Assembly: GCF_023715345.1 (NCBI RefSeq)
Contig: NZ_JAMBNY010000006.1
Location: forward strand, 124,001-188,000
Reading direction: 5' to 3'
Origin: Paenibacillus camelliae
Lineage (GTDB): Bacteria > Bacillota > Bacilli > Paenibacillales > Paenibacillaceae
Length of the DNA: 64,000 bases
In this document: one piece after another, positions 34,912-44,697 of the stretch
Position numbering within the stretch: position 1 is the stretch's first letter
How the letters are laid out: the number at the start of each line of letters is the position of its first letter
The notes under the pieces: model-generated
What the model saw: only the letters and a program-made list of their open reading frames with translations
What the model was told of the DNA's origin: nothing
Databases searched by the model: none
Made by a program: the position numbers and the translations under genes

Positions 34912-36255
34912 TTATATAAACAGATCGAGGATGAGTACGACACCTAAACCAACAATCGAGGTGGTGAAGAGCAGCAATCCCCAAGATTTGAACGTATCCT
35001 TAATAGACAAGCCAAAGTATTCCTTGAACAACCAGAATGAAGCATCGTTAACATGCGTAATCGTGTTACTTCCGGCTGCAGTAGCGAGTACCATCAGTGC
35101 AGGGTGAACGTCAAACGTTGTCATTAACGGCCCGACAATACCAGCCGCAGTAATGGCTGATACTACACCAGTTCCCGTGGCGATACGAATAAGGGCTGTA
35201 ATGAACCATGCCATAATGAGAGGTGAGATGCTAGTGTTTTGCATCATTTGCGCAATCGTGTCACCTACACCAGAGTCAAGAATGACCTGCTTGAAAGCAC
35301 CGCCTGAACCGATAATGAATACAACCATCGCAATGCCTTCAATCGCTTTAGAGAACGATCCCATCACTTCATTGAGCTTAAAGCCGCGCTTAATGCCAAA
35401 TACATAAATCGCGATTAGCACAGCGATAATCATACTTATTTCCGAGCTACCGAAGAAATTAACAAGCTGATACGTGTTCGATTCCTTATCAATGAACATA
35501 TTGATAAGCGTTGCGCACGTAATGATGATTGCAGGAGTAAGTGGTACTAGTAAGCTCGCTGCAAAGCTAGGCATCTCTTCATTGGTGAATTCCTTCGTTT
35601 TTTTCAATAATGGAGGTACTGGACGCTCCAAATTTGAGATCTTAGATAGCACTCGTGGAAGGATAATTCCCGCTGCGATAACGGCAGGAATAACAACGAT
35701 GATGCCCAACATATAAACCATACCCATATCAGCACCATAAGCGCTTACAAGCGCGACAGGTCCAGGCTGTGGTGGGAAGATACTATGTGCCATCGTTGCT
35801 GCAGCTACCATCGTAATTCCAAGTCTTAGGAAAGGGATTTTGGCCTCAACTGCAATACTAATAACAAGTGGTGCAAGAATAATGAAGGCAACCTCGTAGA
35901 AGACGGATATACCAAATATCATACCGACAATAATGATCGCCCATTCTACGTTTCTAACACCGAATTTTTGCAGCAGCGTATCTGCTACGCGTTGAGCTGC
36001 GCCTGAATCAACCATCAGCTTTCCTAATACTGCACCAAAACCAACAATGATCGCTAAACTTCCAAGAGTTCCACCAAATCCTGATTTAACTGATGCAACA
36101 ACATCTAGCAATGACATGTTGTTCAGTATACCAACAAAAATGGCAGATATTAAGAGCGAGATGACACTGTTAAGCTTAAACTTAATATTGAGCACTAACA
36201 GTAAGGCAACACCTAGCGCTACCCATATAATGGGCAAATAATCTGTAAAACTCAT
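34912..36255 (-). CDS. gntP: GntP family gluconate:H+ symporter
   Basis: 447-aa permease with about 12-14 transmembrane helices. The GntP family signatures are present: ISALIFVGIL-like entry, GSLAIIVGFGAVLGKLMVDSGAAQR, MAHSIFPPQPGPVALVSAYGAD (substrate region) and the late ATAAGSNTITHVNDASFWLFKEYFGL. It imports gluconate and related sugar acids. AAGGAGG lies 7 bases before the ATG. It is divergent from nothing: the ROK gene upstream runs the same way with a 199-base gap that holds an operator-like repeat. Context (gnd, gluconokinase-like kinase) supports a gluconate-type substrate. Confidence 0.92.
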   Translation of the reverse strand: MSFTDYLPIIWVALGVALLLVLNIKFKLNSVISLLISAIFVGILNNMSLLDVVASVKSGFGGTLGSLAIIVGFGAVLGKLMVDSGAAQRVADTLLQKFGVRNVEWAIIIVGMIFGISVFYEVAFIILAPLVISIAVEAKIPFLRLGITMVAAATMAHSIFPPQPGPVALVSAYGADMGMVYMLGIIVVIPAVIAAGIILPRVLSKISNLERPVPPLLKKTKEFTNEEMPSFAASLLVPLTPAIIITCATLINMFIDKESNTYQLVNFFGSSEISMIIAVLIAIYVFGIKRGFKLNEVMGSFSKAIEGIAMVVFIIGSGGAFKQVILDSGVGDTIAQMMQNTSISPLIMAWFITALIRIATGTGVVSAITAAGIVGPLMTTFDVHPALMVLATAAGSNTITHVNDASFWLFKEYFGLSIKDTFKSWGLLLFTTSIVGLGVVLILDLFI

Positions 36256-36371
36256 GCTGTTTCCTCCTTGATGTATATGCGTCTAGTGTGCTTACCTATG
36301 ATTAGGCCTATTCAGTTTGTAAATAATGCATTCAATACGTCTAAACATGATAAAAAACACGTACACATTTG

Positions 36372-36394
36372 ATTTGTTTATTTAACAAACAAAT
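36372..36394. promoter_or_regulatory. ROK-repressor-like operator upstream of gntP
   Basis: ATTTGTTT (36372-36379) and its inverse AAACAAAT (36387-36394) with a 7-bp AT-rich spacer. It resembles XylR/NagC-type operators of the form TTTGTTT-N7-AACAAA and lies about 120 bases before the gntP start. Confidence 0.55.
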
Positions 36395-36454
36395 TCAATA
36401 TTATGATAATGAACCGTTTTCAGTACGTCAATAACAAAAACTGGTAAGCACCTA

Positions 36455-37618
36455 TTAATTTTTATAAGGCAGCGAAATCGTTGGAACATCTAAAAATAGC
36501 TGTATCGCCTTGGCACAAGCACCTAATGTGCACGATTTTTTACCTAGCTTTGATATATATAGCCCCTGGTAGTGGCTAATTTTAGAATGCAAATTTGCTG
36601 TAATTTTCTCTAATGAATGGGGATAGATCCGGAGCAGTTCGCTGTCAAGTACAACAACATCAGGATTATAGATGTTGATGACGTTGTTTAATCCAATCGA
36701 TAAATAATAGATAAATTGATCGATAATTGCGGTGAGCCGTTCATCCTTTTCGTAATATTTTTGCAAAATGAGATTATAGCTTAAGCTCTCCTCAGGATAT
36801 AGCTGAGAAAGCTGGTCTAATACGGTGTTCTCCGAGGCATATTTCTCCCAACAGCCCTTATTACCACATTCACAAGGCTTTCCACCAGGCACAACAATCA
36901 TATGCCCGATCTCACCGGCAAACCCGTCTTTCCCGCAGAAATATTTATTATTCACGATCATGCCCATACCAATACCACTGTAAAGTGTCGCTGATATTAG
37001 ATTTTCTGTATCGTGGTGTACATAGACACGCTCAGCGAATGCTGTTAAGTTCGCATTGTTATCAATATGAACCTCTACACCAAGCGCAGCCTCTAAATCC
37101 TGCTTCAATGGAGCACGTGACCAATTCAAGCGTGGGATAAAATGGATCATTTCATCATTAGATACAAGTCCATGAACTGAGATTACGATGCCTACAATCC
37201 CATGGCGTCGATCACTATAGTTTTTCTTGTAGGCGGTAATTTGCTTAATGAGCAGCTCTACGGTACTCTCATAGCGAGTAGAATCATTTTGCACGACACT
37301 AGTAGAGATTGGATTACCTAGCAGATCGGTGATCATGAACGTAATATGATCTGTTTCTAGATCTATGCCAAGCGCGTAGCCTGCCTCAGCATTCAAAGAG
37401 AGCATAATAGGCTTACGGCCGACATGATTGTGCTCGATATGCTTTTCCGTAACAAGGCCATCCTCAATTAAATCGGCAACCTGAGCTGACACTGTTGCTC
37501 TTGTTAGAGCTGTCACCTTCGAGAGATTAGCTCGTGAGATCGTACCTACCTTGAGTATCTCTCTTATAATAATGGAGCGATTTATCTTTTTAATATAAGC
37601 TGCATCTCCAGTAACCAT
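36455..37618 (-). CDS. ROK family transcriptional regulator
   Basis: 387-aa ROK protein. An N-terminal winged helix-turn-helix (about 12-65, with SRANLSKVTALTRATVSAQV) precedes the ROK/kinase-like domain. The sugar-binding and zinc motifs are intact: GEIGHM at 235-240, then CECGNKGC (Cys249, Cys251, Cys256). It should repress the flanking gntP and the gnd-lar operon, with relief by a sugar acid or related ligand. AGGAGGT sits just before the ATG. It is transcribed divergently from gnd, with a candidate operator in between. Confidence 0.9.
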   Translation of the reverse strand: MVTGDAAYIKKINRSIIIREILKVGTISRANLSKVTALTRATVSAQVADLIEDGLVTEKHIEHNHVGRKPIMLSLNAEAGYALGIDLETDHITFMITDLLGNPISTSVVQNDSTRYESTVELLIKQITAYKKNYSDRRHGIVGIVISVHGLVSNDEMIHFIPRLNWSRAPLKQDLEAALGVEVHIDNNANLTAFAERVYVHHDTENLISATLYSGIGMGMIVNNKYFCGKDGFAGEIGHMIVVPGGKPCECGNKGCWEKYASENTVLDQLSQLYPEESLSYNLILQKYYEKDERLTAIIDQFIYYLSIGLNNVINIYNPDVVVLDSELLRIYPHSLEKITANLHSKISHYQGLYISKLGKKSCTLGACAKAIQLFLDVPTISLPYKN

Positions 37619-37807
37619 ATGTACCTCCTACCTATCGTAGCGACTCATTGCAAAGTAAGCTGCTTTTGAATACATGAAATTGAAACAGTGTTTTAATTAT
37701 AACATGCTATCTTCAACAGTTTTAGTCAATGTGCTAGCAATAAAATTGAATTTTAATTTGACAAAGAGATTAGGAATTGTTACGTTTATTATATAATTAA
37801 TTCACCT

Positions 37808-37830
37808 ACTAAACAAATTAAATTTTTAGT
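37808..37830. promoter_or_regulatory. Candidate operator upstream of gnd
   Basis: ACTAAA (37808-37813) and TTTAGT (37825-37830) flank an AT-rich core with AAACAAAT (37811-37818), similar to the repeat before gntP. It lies about 25 bases before the gnd start and would overlap the transcript start. TTGACA (37758-37763) and TATAAT (37792-37797) lie upstream but are 28 bp apart, so they cannot form one standard promoter. Confidence 0.45.
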
Positions 37831-37853
37831 GGTGTTCCAAGGAGTGATTCATA

Positions 37854-39269
37854 ATGTCAAAACAGCAAATTGGTGTTATTGGGCTGGCGGTTATGGGGAA
37901 AAATCTAGCTTTGAACATAGAGAGTCGAGGCTATTCTGTAGCAGTATTTAATCGTTCTTACGATAAGACAGAGGAGTTTTTACAGCAAGAAGCAAAAGGC
38001 AAGCAGTTTGTTGGTGCTCGCACAATTGAAGAGTTTGTTGCTTCACTGGAAAAACCGCGTAAAATATTAATTATGGTAAAGGCTGGTGCAGCTACGGATT
38101 CTACAATCGAACAGCTGAAGCCGCATTTGGATAAAGGCGACATTCTTATCGATGGCGGAAATACGTTCTTCCATGACACGATCCGTCGTAATAAGGAGCT
38201 TGAGGCAGAAGGCTTCAACTTTATCGGCACAGGCGTATCAGGCGGAGAAGAAGGCGCTTTGAAGGGGCCATCGATTATGCCGGGCGGTAAGAAGGAAGCG
38301 TATGAGCTAGTTAGACCCATTTTGGAAGCGATCTCAGCTAAAGTCAATGGAGATGCTTGCTGTACGTACATTGGACCAGACGGTGCTGGCCATTATGTGA
38401 AGATGGTTCACAACGGTATCGAGTACGGTGATATGCAGCTAATCTCTGAAGCGTACTTTATTTTGAAGCATGTGCTTAAGCTGGATGCAGAAGAGCTTCA
38501 AGGCGTATTCAAAGAGTGGAATAAAGGTGAGCTCGATAGCTATCTGATTGAGATTACTGCAGACATTTTTGGTAAAAAGGATGAGCTGACAGGCAAGCCA
38601 CTCGTTGATGTGATCCTTGATGCTGCTGGCCAAAAGGGTACAGGCAAATGGACGAGTCAAGATGCTCTTGATCTAGGCGTTCCGCTATCCATTATTACAG
38701 AATCAGTATTCGCACGCTTTATATCTGCAATGAAGGACGAGCGTGTACAGGCAAGTAAGATATTACCTGGACCTGCTGCAGCAGCGTATACAGGCAGCAA
38801 GGAAGAACTAATTGAAGCGGTGCGACGTGCGCTTTACTTAAGCAAAATCGTTTCCTATGCTCAGGGCTTTGCTCAGCTTCGTGTTGCATCAGAAGAGAAT
38901 AATTGGAATCTAAGCTATGGTGACATTGCGATGATTTTCCGCGGTGGTTGTATTATCCGCGCGCAATTCCTACAAAAAATTAAGGATGCATACGACCGTG
39001 ATCCGAAGCTAGCTAATCTGTTGCTTGATCCTTACTTCAAGGATATCGCTGTTCAATATCAAAGTGCTTTGCGTGATGTTGTTGCACTAGCGATTCAGCA
39101 TGGTATTCCTGTACCTTCATTTGCAGGTGCGATTGCTTATTATGACAGCTACCGTTCAGACGTGCTGCCTGCGAACTTAATTCAAGCACAGCGCGATTAC
39201 TTCGGAGCGCATACGTATCAGCGTGTGGACAAAGAGGGCGTCTTCCATACGAATTGGATGGAATCGTAA
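37854..39269 (+). CDS. gnd: 6-phosphogluconate dehydrogenase (decarboxylating)
   Basis: 471-aa, full length for the long-form enzyme. N-terminal Rossmann [12 protein letters not shown] with NRS (cofactor 2'-phosphate region), substrate-binding [32 protein letters not shown] with the catalytic Lys, and the C-terminal [10 protein letters not shown] tail. It converts 6-phosphogluconate to ribulose 5-phosphate and CO2 with NADP+ or NAD+. Placed beside gntP, a ROK regulator and an FGGY kinase, it is likely the catabolic copy (GntZ-like) rather than the housekeeping pentose-phosphate one. ATG with AAGGAGTG 8 bases upstream. Confidence 0.96.
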   Translation: MSKQQIGVIGLAVMGKNLALNIESRGYSVAVFNRSYDKTEEFLQQEAKGKQFVGARTIEEFVASLEKPRKILIMVKAGAATDSTIEQLKPHLDKGDILIDGGNTFFHDTIRRNKELEAEGFNFIGTGVSGGEEGALKGPSIMPGGKKEAYELVRPILEAISAKVNGDACCTYIGPDGAGHYVKMVHNGIEYGDMQLISEAYFILKHVLKLDAEELQGVFKEWNKGELDSYLIEITADIFGKKDELTGKPLVDVILDAAGQKGTGKWTSQDALDLGVPLSIITESVFARFISAMKDERVQASKILPGPAAAAYTGSKEELIEAVRRALYLSKIVSYAQGFAQLRVASEENNWNLSYGDIAMIFRGGCIIRAQFLQKIKDAYDRDPKLANLLLDPYFKDIAVQYQSALRDVVALAIQHGIPVPSFAGAIAYYDSYRSDVLPANLIQAQRDYFGAHTYQRVDKEGVFHTNWMES

Positions 39270-39395
39270 TCCTCACTAGCATGTTATAGCTATACCTCAA
39301 GAGCGGCAACATGACAATGTGTTTCATTGACTGTGCAGTATAAATCTAAATTCGTTAACAGAAGCTAGAATATCGACGTATGAGGAGTGAGTAGG

Positions 39396-40664
39396 TTGGG
39401 GATTCTTCAAGAGCTTGTGAAAAATATACCATTGCCTAAGATGGCAAAGGTAAAGGTTAATTTTGATAATCGACAGCTTGATGACTTAGGCAGTGAGCTT
39501 CGTGCAAAGCTGGAAAAGGACAGCATTAAGCAGTTGATTACACCTGGTATGGAAATTGCCATTGCTGTAGGGAGCCGAGGTCTTGATCGTCTAGTTGAGA
39601 TTACTGCAGTAACGGTGCAATTCCTTAAAGATGCCGGCGCCAAGCCATTTATCGTGCCAAGCATGGGCAGCCACGGCGGTGCAACTGCAGAAGGCCAGCG
39701 AGAAGTACTTGCTCATTTGGGAGTAACAGAAGAAAGTGTCAATTGCGAGATTCGTTCTTCTATGGAGGTTATACAGCTAGGAACTTTGCCTAATGGACTT
39801 CCTGTGTATGTTGATAAATACGCTTCTGAAGCAGACGGCATCGTCGTCATTAACCGAATTAAACCGCATACTGCATTCCGTGGTCCAGTTGAGAGCGGCA
39901 TTATGAAAATGATCAGCATCGGACTAGGTAAGCAAAAAGGCGCGGAAGCATGTCACCAGCTTGGCTTTAAGTATATGGCTGAAAATGTACCAGCAATGGC
40001 GAAAATGATTATGGAAAAAAAGCCGGTCTTGTTCGGTGTTGCCAGCATTGAGAATGCGTTTGATAAAGTCGCATATATTGAAGCTCTAACGACTGAGGAA
40101 ATTATCTCTCAAGAGCCTGCACTGCAGGAAAAAGCAAAATCACTGCTGCCGAAGCTTTTCTTTGATCAAATTGATGTGCTCGTTATCGATCAGATCGGTA
40201 AAAATATTAGCGGTGATGGAATGGACCCTAACATAACAGGGCGCTATCCGACACCTTATGCCCACGGCGGGCCAGATGTGAACAAGATGGTTGTGCTTGA
40301 TCTTACACCGCAGACAGAAGGTAATGCGAACGGTGTGGGGACTGCAGACTTTACGACGCAGCGTCTTGTTGACAAGATGGATCTAGAAGTAACATATGCT
40401 AACGGCTTAACATCGACCGTTGTTGCTCCTACTAAAATCGCGACGACGCTGCCGAATGATATGCAGTGCATCCAAGCAGCGATTAAAACGTGCAACATCC
40501 TCGATTTTGATCAGGTTAAGCTTGTACGCATTCATAATACGCTGGAAATTAGCGAAATTGAAGTTTCAGAAGCTTTATTTGAATATGTGAAACAGCATCC
40601 GCAGATGGAATTGATTAACGAACCATACGCACTCCCATTCAACGAGGAAGGCAATTTATTTTAG
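39396..40664 (+). CDS. LarA-family nickel-dependent hydroxyacid racemase/epimerase homologue
   Basis: 422 aa, the usual LarA length. It shares the DUF2088/LarA layout: an N-terminal domain with PSMGSHGGATAEGQ, then the conserved VINRIKPHTAFRGPVESG and MKMISIGLGKQKGA, where the pincer-binding Lys and the histidines that bind Ni are expected. LarA homologues of known activity include lactate, malate and other hydroxyacid racemases and D-gluconate 2-epimerase. The surrounding gluconate and mannonate genes make a gluconate/mannonate 2-epimerase the best guess. The TTG at 39396 is taken as start, with GAGGAG 8 bases before it. The cofactor genes larE, B and C follow in the same operon. Confidence 0.8.
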   Translation: MGILQELVKNIPLPKMAKVKVNFDNRQLDDLGSELRAKLEKDSIKQLITPGMEIAIAVGSRGLDRLVEITAVTVQFLKDAGAKPFIVPSMGSHGGATAEGQREVLAHLGVTEESVNCEIRSSMEVIQLGTLPNGLPVYVDKYASEADGIVVINRIKPHTAFRGPVESGIMKMISIGLGKQKGAEACHQLGFKYMAENVPAMAKMIMEKKPVLFGVASIENAFDKVAYIEALTTEEIISQEPALQEKAKSLLPKLFFDQIDVLVIDQIGKNISGDGMDPNITGRYPTPYAHGGPDVNKMVVLDLTPQTEGNANGVGTADFTTQRLVDKMDLEVTYANGLTSTVVAPTKIATTLPNDMQCIQAAIKTCNILDFDQVKLVRIHNTLEISEIEVSEALFEYVKQHPQMELINEPYALPFNEEGNLF

Positions 40665-40675
40665 GGGGAATCAGC

Positions 40676-41446
40676 ATGTCACAGCTATTTGATCTAACAG
40701 GAAAAACCGTTCTTGCGTTTGGTGGGAACAGTACATTAGGCTCTTCGATCTCAGAAGGTCTTGCTGAGCATGGCGCTCAAATTGCAATTATCGGAAGAAA
40801 CTTAGAGAAGGCTAACGCTGTAGCAGAGGCTATCGTTGCAAAAGGTGGTAAAGCAAAAGCATTTGCAGCTGATGTCAGCTCTAGAGAATCACTAGAAAAA
40901 GCAGCGGAAGAGATTGAAGCTTGGTCTGGTGGCTGGGACGTTATTCTAAATGCTCCTGGTAAAAACAGCTCAACGCCATTTCTTGAGCTAGGTATGGACG
41001 AGTGGGACGACATTATGGACGTGAATTTGAAGGGTGTCGTTGTAACGACTCAAATCTTCGCTAAAAAAATGATCGAGCAAAAGCGTCAAGGCAGCATTAT
41101 TAATATTTCATCTGTATCCTCTACGACACCATTGTCAAGAGTATTCACGTACTCTGTGTCTAAAGCAGGCATCAACAGCGTAACGCAATATTTGGCACGT
41201 GAATTCGCACCTCATGGCATCCGTGTAAATGCGATTATTCCTGGCTTCTTCCCAGCGGAGCAAAACCGTAAGATTTTAAGTGCTGATCGTGTGGAATCGA
41301 TTCTAAAGCATACACCGCTGAATCGTTTTGGTACGCCGGATGAGCTAAAGGGAGCTGCTGTATTCCTTGCATCCGATCGGGCATCTAGCTTTGTAACTGG
41401 CGCTTTGCTTCGAGTAGATGGTGGATTTGGCAGCATGACGATATAA
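40676..41446 (+). CDS. SDR oxidoreductase, D-mannonate dehydrogenase (UxuB/YjmF)-like
   Basis: 256-aa classical short-chain dehydrogenase. The cofactor motif is GGNSTLGSSI (a variant of TGxxxGxG), the NAG-type motif is replaced by NAPGKNS, and the catalytic YxxxK is Tyr159-Lys163 (YSVSK). The loop PGFFPAEQNRKIL resembles the PGFFxxEQNR element of Bacillus-type fructuronate reductase / mannonate dehydrogenase of the SDR class. It would interconvert fructuronate and mannonate with NAD(P)H. An unspecific gluconate 5-dehydrogenase role is the main alternative. The gene lies 11 bases after the LarA homologue. Confidence 0.8.
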   Translation: MSQLFDLTGKTVLAFGGNSTLGSSISEGLAEHGAQIAIIGRNLEKANAVAEAIVAKGGKAKAFAADVSSRESLEKAAEEIEAWSGGWDVILNAPGKNSSTPFLELGMDEWDDIMDVNLKGVVVTTQIFAKKMIEQKRQGSIINISSVSSTTPLSRVFTYSVSKAGINSVTQYLAREFAPHGIRVNAIIPGFFPAEQNRKILSADRVESILKHTPLNRFGTPDELKGAAVFLASDRASSFVTGALLRVDGGFGSMTI

Positions 41447-41559
41447 TGTAGGTAAGCAGTATATAGCCTGCAATAATTTAATGGATAATGAAGTAAAGTG
41501 ATGAATATATCAAAAGAGAGTGCGATAGCAATATAATTGAAGGGATGGGGATCAATAAC

Positions 41560-42366
41560 ATGCTGAAGCAGAAATACGAGGCATTGCAGCATATATTACG
41601 TGAGATGGGATCAGTTGTTGTAGCTTTTTCAGGAGGTGTAGACAGCACATTTCTGCTAAAAGCTGCAGTTGATACACTAGGGGTGCAGCACGTATTGGCA
41701 GTAACAGCAGACTCTGAGACCTATCCCTCCAGTGAGCTTGAGGAAGCAAAGCGACTTGCCGCACTAATTGGAGCTCCGCATCAAGTGATTGAAACGTCGG
41801 AGCTCAACATTCCTGGTTATGCAGAAAACACGAAGAATCGTTGTTACTTTTGCAAGAGCAGCTTGTTCGATCATCTGATACCTTTGCTTGAGCAGCGTGG
41901 CTTTTCTAACATCGTGTATGGGGTTATCGCTGATGATATGAACGAGCACCGTCCTGGTATGCAGGCTGCTAAGGAGCGCGGTATCCGCGGTCCGCTATTG
42001 GAGGCGGAGCTGTATAAGGAGGAAATCAGGGAGCTTTCTCAGCAATTTGATTTGCCGACTTGGGATAAACCATCGTTCGCATGCTTGTCCTCACGAATTG
42101 CCTACGGCGAGTATATAACGAACGAGAAGCTTAACAAGATTGAGAAGGCAGAAGCGTATTTGAAATCATTGCGTATTCGTCAGGTGCGTGTGCGCACGCA
42201 TGACAATATTGCTAGAATAGAGGTGGAGCCGCAGGACTTGCAGACAGTCGTTGAGCATCATGAGGATATTGTGAATGCACTGCAGTCTTATGGCTACCAA
42301 TATGTTACACTAGATTTGCTGGGCTACCAAAGCGGTAGCATGAACAAAATGCTGAATATATCATAA
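41560..42366 (+). CDS. larE: LarE, ATP-dependent sacrificial sulfur transferase
   Basis: 268-aa PP-loop (N-type ATP pyrophosphatase) protein. SGGVDST near the start binds ATP; NRCYFCKSSLF and the FACLSSRIAYGE segment, with the position of the sulfur-donating cysteine, match LarE. LarE adenylates the carboxylates of the LarB product and adds sulfur in making the nickel-pincer nucleotide. The ATG at 41560 is favoured: GGATGGGG (41543-41550) is 9 bases before it, and this overlaps the other ATG at 41545. It has a 113-base gap from the SDR gene, so an internal promoter is possible. Confidence 0.92.
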   Translation: MLKQKYEALQHILREMGSVVVAFSGGVDSTFLLKAAVDTLGVQHVLAVTADSETYPSSELEEAKRLAALIGAPHQVIETSELNIPGYAENTKNRCYFCKSSLFDHLIPLLEQRGFSNIVYGVIADDMNEHRPGMQAAKERGIRGPLLEAELYKEEIRELSQQFDLPTWDKPSFACLSSRIAYGEYITNEKLNKIEKAEAYLKSLRIRQVRVRTHDNIARIEVEPQDLQTVVEHHEDIVNALQSYGYQYVTLDLLGYQSGSMNKMLNIS

Positions 42367-42407
42367 GTTCACATGCAAAAAACGATAATGAAAAGGAATC
42401 ATGTCAT

Positions 42408-43886
42408 ATGGCTAAACAGTTTGTAATTGGACTAGACCTTGGGACAACAAGTGTAAAAGCGTGCTTGTTTAATCTAAAAGGGAACTTAATCGCCAGTGTT
42501 GAGGAAATGATTACTTCTCATTACCCACAGCAAGGCTGGGTGGAGCAAAACCCAGTAGATATTGAAAAGCTTGCTGTGAAGGCGATTAAAGCAACGCTAG
42601 ATCAAGCTGGTGTTCATAAGGATGAGCTGATGGCCTTGTCGTTTTCTGCAGCTATGCATTCCCTGCTTATTGTAAATGAGCAGGGATTGCCTGTTTCACC
42701 TGCGATCATCTGGGCAGATGGAAGAGCTGCAGCTCAAGTGGATGAACTGGCTTCTACGATGAAGCAAGTTATCTACACACGTACAGGGACACCACTGCAT
42801 CCGATGACGCCGCTTATGAAGCTGCTATGGATGAAGGAGAATGAGTACGAGCCTTACATGCAAGCCGCATATTTTATGTCGATCAAGGAATATTTAATCT
42901 ATTGCTGGACGGGTGAGCGAGTCATTGATTATTCGATGGCATCTGCTACAGGCTTATTCAGCCCCTCAGAGCTTAACTGGGATGCTCAGGTGCTGGCATT
43001 AGCTGGTGTTGAAGAGGATCAGCTATCTCGCATTGTACCGCCTACAGAGGTGCTTCCTCCAGTCAAGCCAGAAGTCGCAGAGGCCATGGGCATACCTGTG
43101 GAGCTGCCATTTGTTATTGGTGCGGCGGACGGACAGCTTTCTAATTTGGGCATCGGTGCGATATTGCCTGGTGAGGTCGCGGTTTCTGTTGGTACGAGCG
43201 GCGCGATTAGACAGTTCTCTCATATTGTAAAAGTTAGTGAGCAGCAGGAGACATTCTGCTATGCGTTTACCGAGGATCAATTCATTGTAGGCGGTCCAAC
43301 GAACAATGGTGGGATTGTCATGCAATGGCTGAAGGATCTGCTAGAGGATGAGCGCGAATTTGGTGAATTTTTAAGTGATGCTGAGAAGGTTGAACCAGGA
43401 GCAGATGGCTTGATCTTCCTGCCTTACATTAATGGCGAACGAGCACCGATCTGGAATCAGCATGCGAAGGGGAGCTTCTACGGCGTGACGGTCACACATA
43501 AGAAGCCACACTTTATTCGTGCTGTGCTCGAGGGGATCACGTTTAACCTTTATCAGATCAACCGTGCACTTGATACTTCTAATGAAGAAGCAGGCCGAAA
43601 AATCTACGTAAATGGTGGCTTGTCCCGATCCTCACTTTGGCTGCAAATGATGGCTGATATATTCAACGCTGAAATCTATGTATCAGAGAATCATCATGGC
43701 GCAGCTTGGGGCGCTGCGTGGACAGCACTTGTCGCTCTTGGACATGCTGCTTCCTTTAACGATATTAAAAACAATATTCCGATGGGCTCGGCAACGCTGC
43801 CGAATCCAGAGCGTTCGAAGCTGTATCAGCAGCTTTATGCGAACTACGAAAAGCTAGGTGCTGCTATGGCACCGTTCTATAAATAA
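42408..43886 (+). CDS. FGGY family carbohydrate kinase, gluconokinase-like
   Basis: 492-aa FGGY kinase, full length. Phosphate-1 motif GLDLGTTSVKACLF at the N-terminus, SAAMHSLL and GWVEQNP typical of the GntK/XylB branch, adenosine motif with GAADGQLSNLGIGA, and the C-terminal YVNGGLSRSSLWLQMMADIF with GAAWGAAW. The nearest known role by family and context is gluconokinase (gluconate + ATP -> 6-phosphogluconate); xylulokinase is the alternative. AAAAGGA 10 bases before the ATG. Together with Gnd it channels gluconate into the pentose phosphate pool. Confidence 0.87.
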   Translation: MAKQFVIGLDLGTTSVKACLFNLKGNLIASVEEMITSHYPQQGWVEQNPVDIEKLAVKAIKATLDQAGVHKDELMALSFSAAMHSLLIVNEQGLPVSPAIIWADGRAAAQVDELASTMKQVIYTRTGTPLHPMTPLMKLLWMKENEYEPYMQAAYFMSIKEYLIYCWTGERVIDYSMASATGLFSPSELNWDAQVLALAGVEEDQLSRIVPPTEVLPPVKPEVAEAMGIPVELPFVIGAADGQLSNLGIGAILPGEVAVSVGTSGAIRQFSHIVKVSEQQETFCYAFTEDQFIVGGPTNNGGIVMQWLKDLLEDEREFGEFLSDAEKVEPGADGLIFLPYINGERAPIWNQHAKGSFYGVTVTHKKPHFIRAVLEGITFNLYQINRALDTSNEEAGRKIYVNGGLSRSSLWLQMMADIFNAEIYVSENHHGAAWGAAWTALVALGHAASFNDIKNNIPMGSATLPNPERSKLYQQLYANYEKLGAAMAPFYK

Positions 43887-43929
43887 ACGAAATGGTTAGT
43901 ATGCCATCACAGTTATGGGGGGGAAGCTT

Positions 43930-44697
43930 GTGCTAGACGAAATATTGCATGAGGTTCAACGCGGTACATTAAGTATTGCTGAAGCAAAACAGAAACTTGC
44001 TGCTTTTGAGGATCTTGGCTTCGCTAAGGTCGACCATCATCGCAAGCAGCGTCAAGGCTTTCCCGAGATCGTCTATGGTGAGGGCAAAACGGCTGACCAG
44101 ATCATCTCGATCCTGACATCATTAAGTGCGCATACGAAGCAGCTGCTCGTAACGCGCCTTGATCAAGATAAAGCTAATATTGTACAGCAGGCTTGTGCTG
44201 CGCTGGAGCTCACTTATAGTGAGCCCGCGCAGCTGCTGTATAAAAAGTTTGAAGTGCCGCCAGAGGAGCGCTTAAAAGGATATATCGCAGTTATTGCTGC
44301 TGGAACGTCCGATATCCGAATTGCAGAAGAAGCAGCCATTACGGCAGAGGTGCTTGGCAGCGAAGTGCATCGCATTTACGATGTTGGTGTAGCGGGGATC
44401 CACCGCTTGCTATATCACGCTCAGGAAATCCAGCAGGCTGTTGTATCAGTTGTTGTAGCAGGTATGGAGGGGGCGCTTCCAAGTGTTGTTGGTGGCCTCG
44501 TTTCTCATCCTGTAATCGCTGTCCCGACGAGTGTTGGATACGGCGCGAACTTTAATGGACTATCTGCATTATTAACGATGCTCAATTCTTGTGCCTCGGG
44601 TATTAGTGTTGTAAACATTGACAATGGCTTTGGGGGCGGCTACAACGCAGCTCTCATTCATCAGCTTGCAGGAAAAGGAGTTAAAGAAGAAGCATGA
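43930..44697 (+). CDS. larB: LarB, nickel pincer cofactor biosynthesis carboxylase
   Basis: 255-aa protein. The N-terminal helical part (ILHEVQRGTLSIAEAKQKL) and FPEIVYGEGKT lead into a PurE/AIR-carboxylase-like domain with AAGTSDIRIAEEAA, YDVGVAGIHRLL, VVAGMEGALPSVVGGL and the C-terminal NIDNGFGGGYNAALIH. LarB carboxylates and hydrolyses nicotinic acid adenine dinucleotide, the first step to the pincer cofactor. GTG at 43930 is used because the G-run 43917-43923 is its ribosome binding site; an ATG at 43915 overlaps it. It overlaps larC1 by 4 bases. Confidence 0.93.
   Translation: MLDEILHEVQRGTLSIAEAKQKLAAFEDLGFAKVDHHRKQRQGFPEIVYGEGKTADQIISILTSLSAHTKQLLVTRLDQDKANIVQQACAALELTYSEPAQLLYKKFEVPPEERLKGYIAVIAAGTSDIRIAEEAAITAEVLGSEVHRIYDVGVAGIHRLLYHAQEIQQAVVSVVVAGMEGALPSVVGGLVSHPVIAVPTSVGYGANFNGLSALLTMLNSCASGISVVNIDNGFGGGYNAALIHQLAGKGVKEEA

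Noticed and set aside
37758-37797. TTGACA and TATAAT as one gnd promoter
   Set aside because: The spacing is 28 bp. Each may belong to a different promoter, but neither partner hexamer is convincing.
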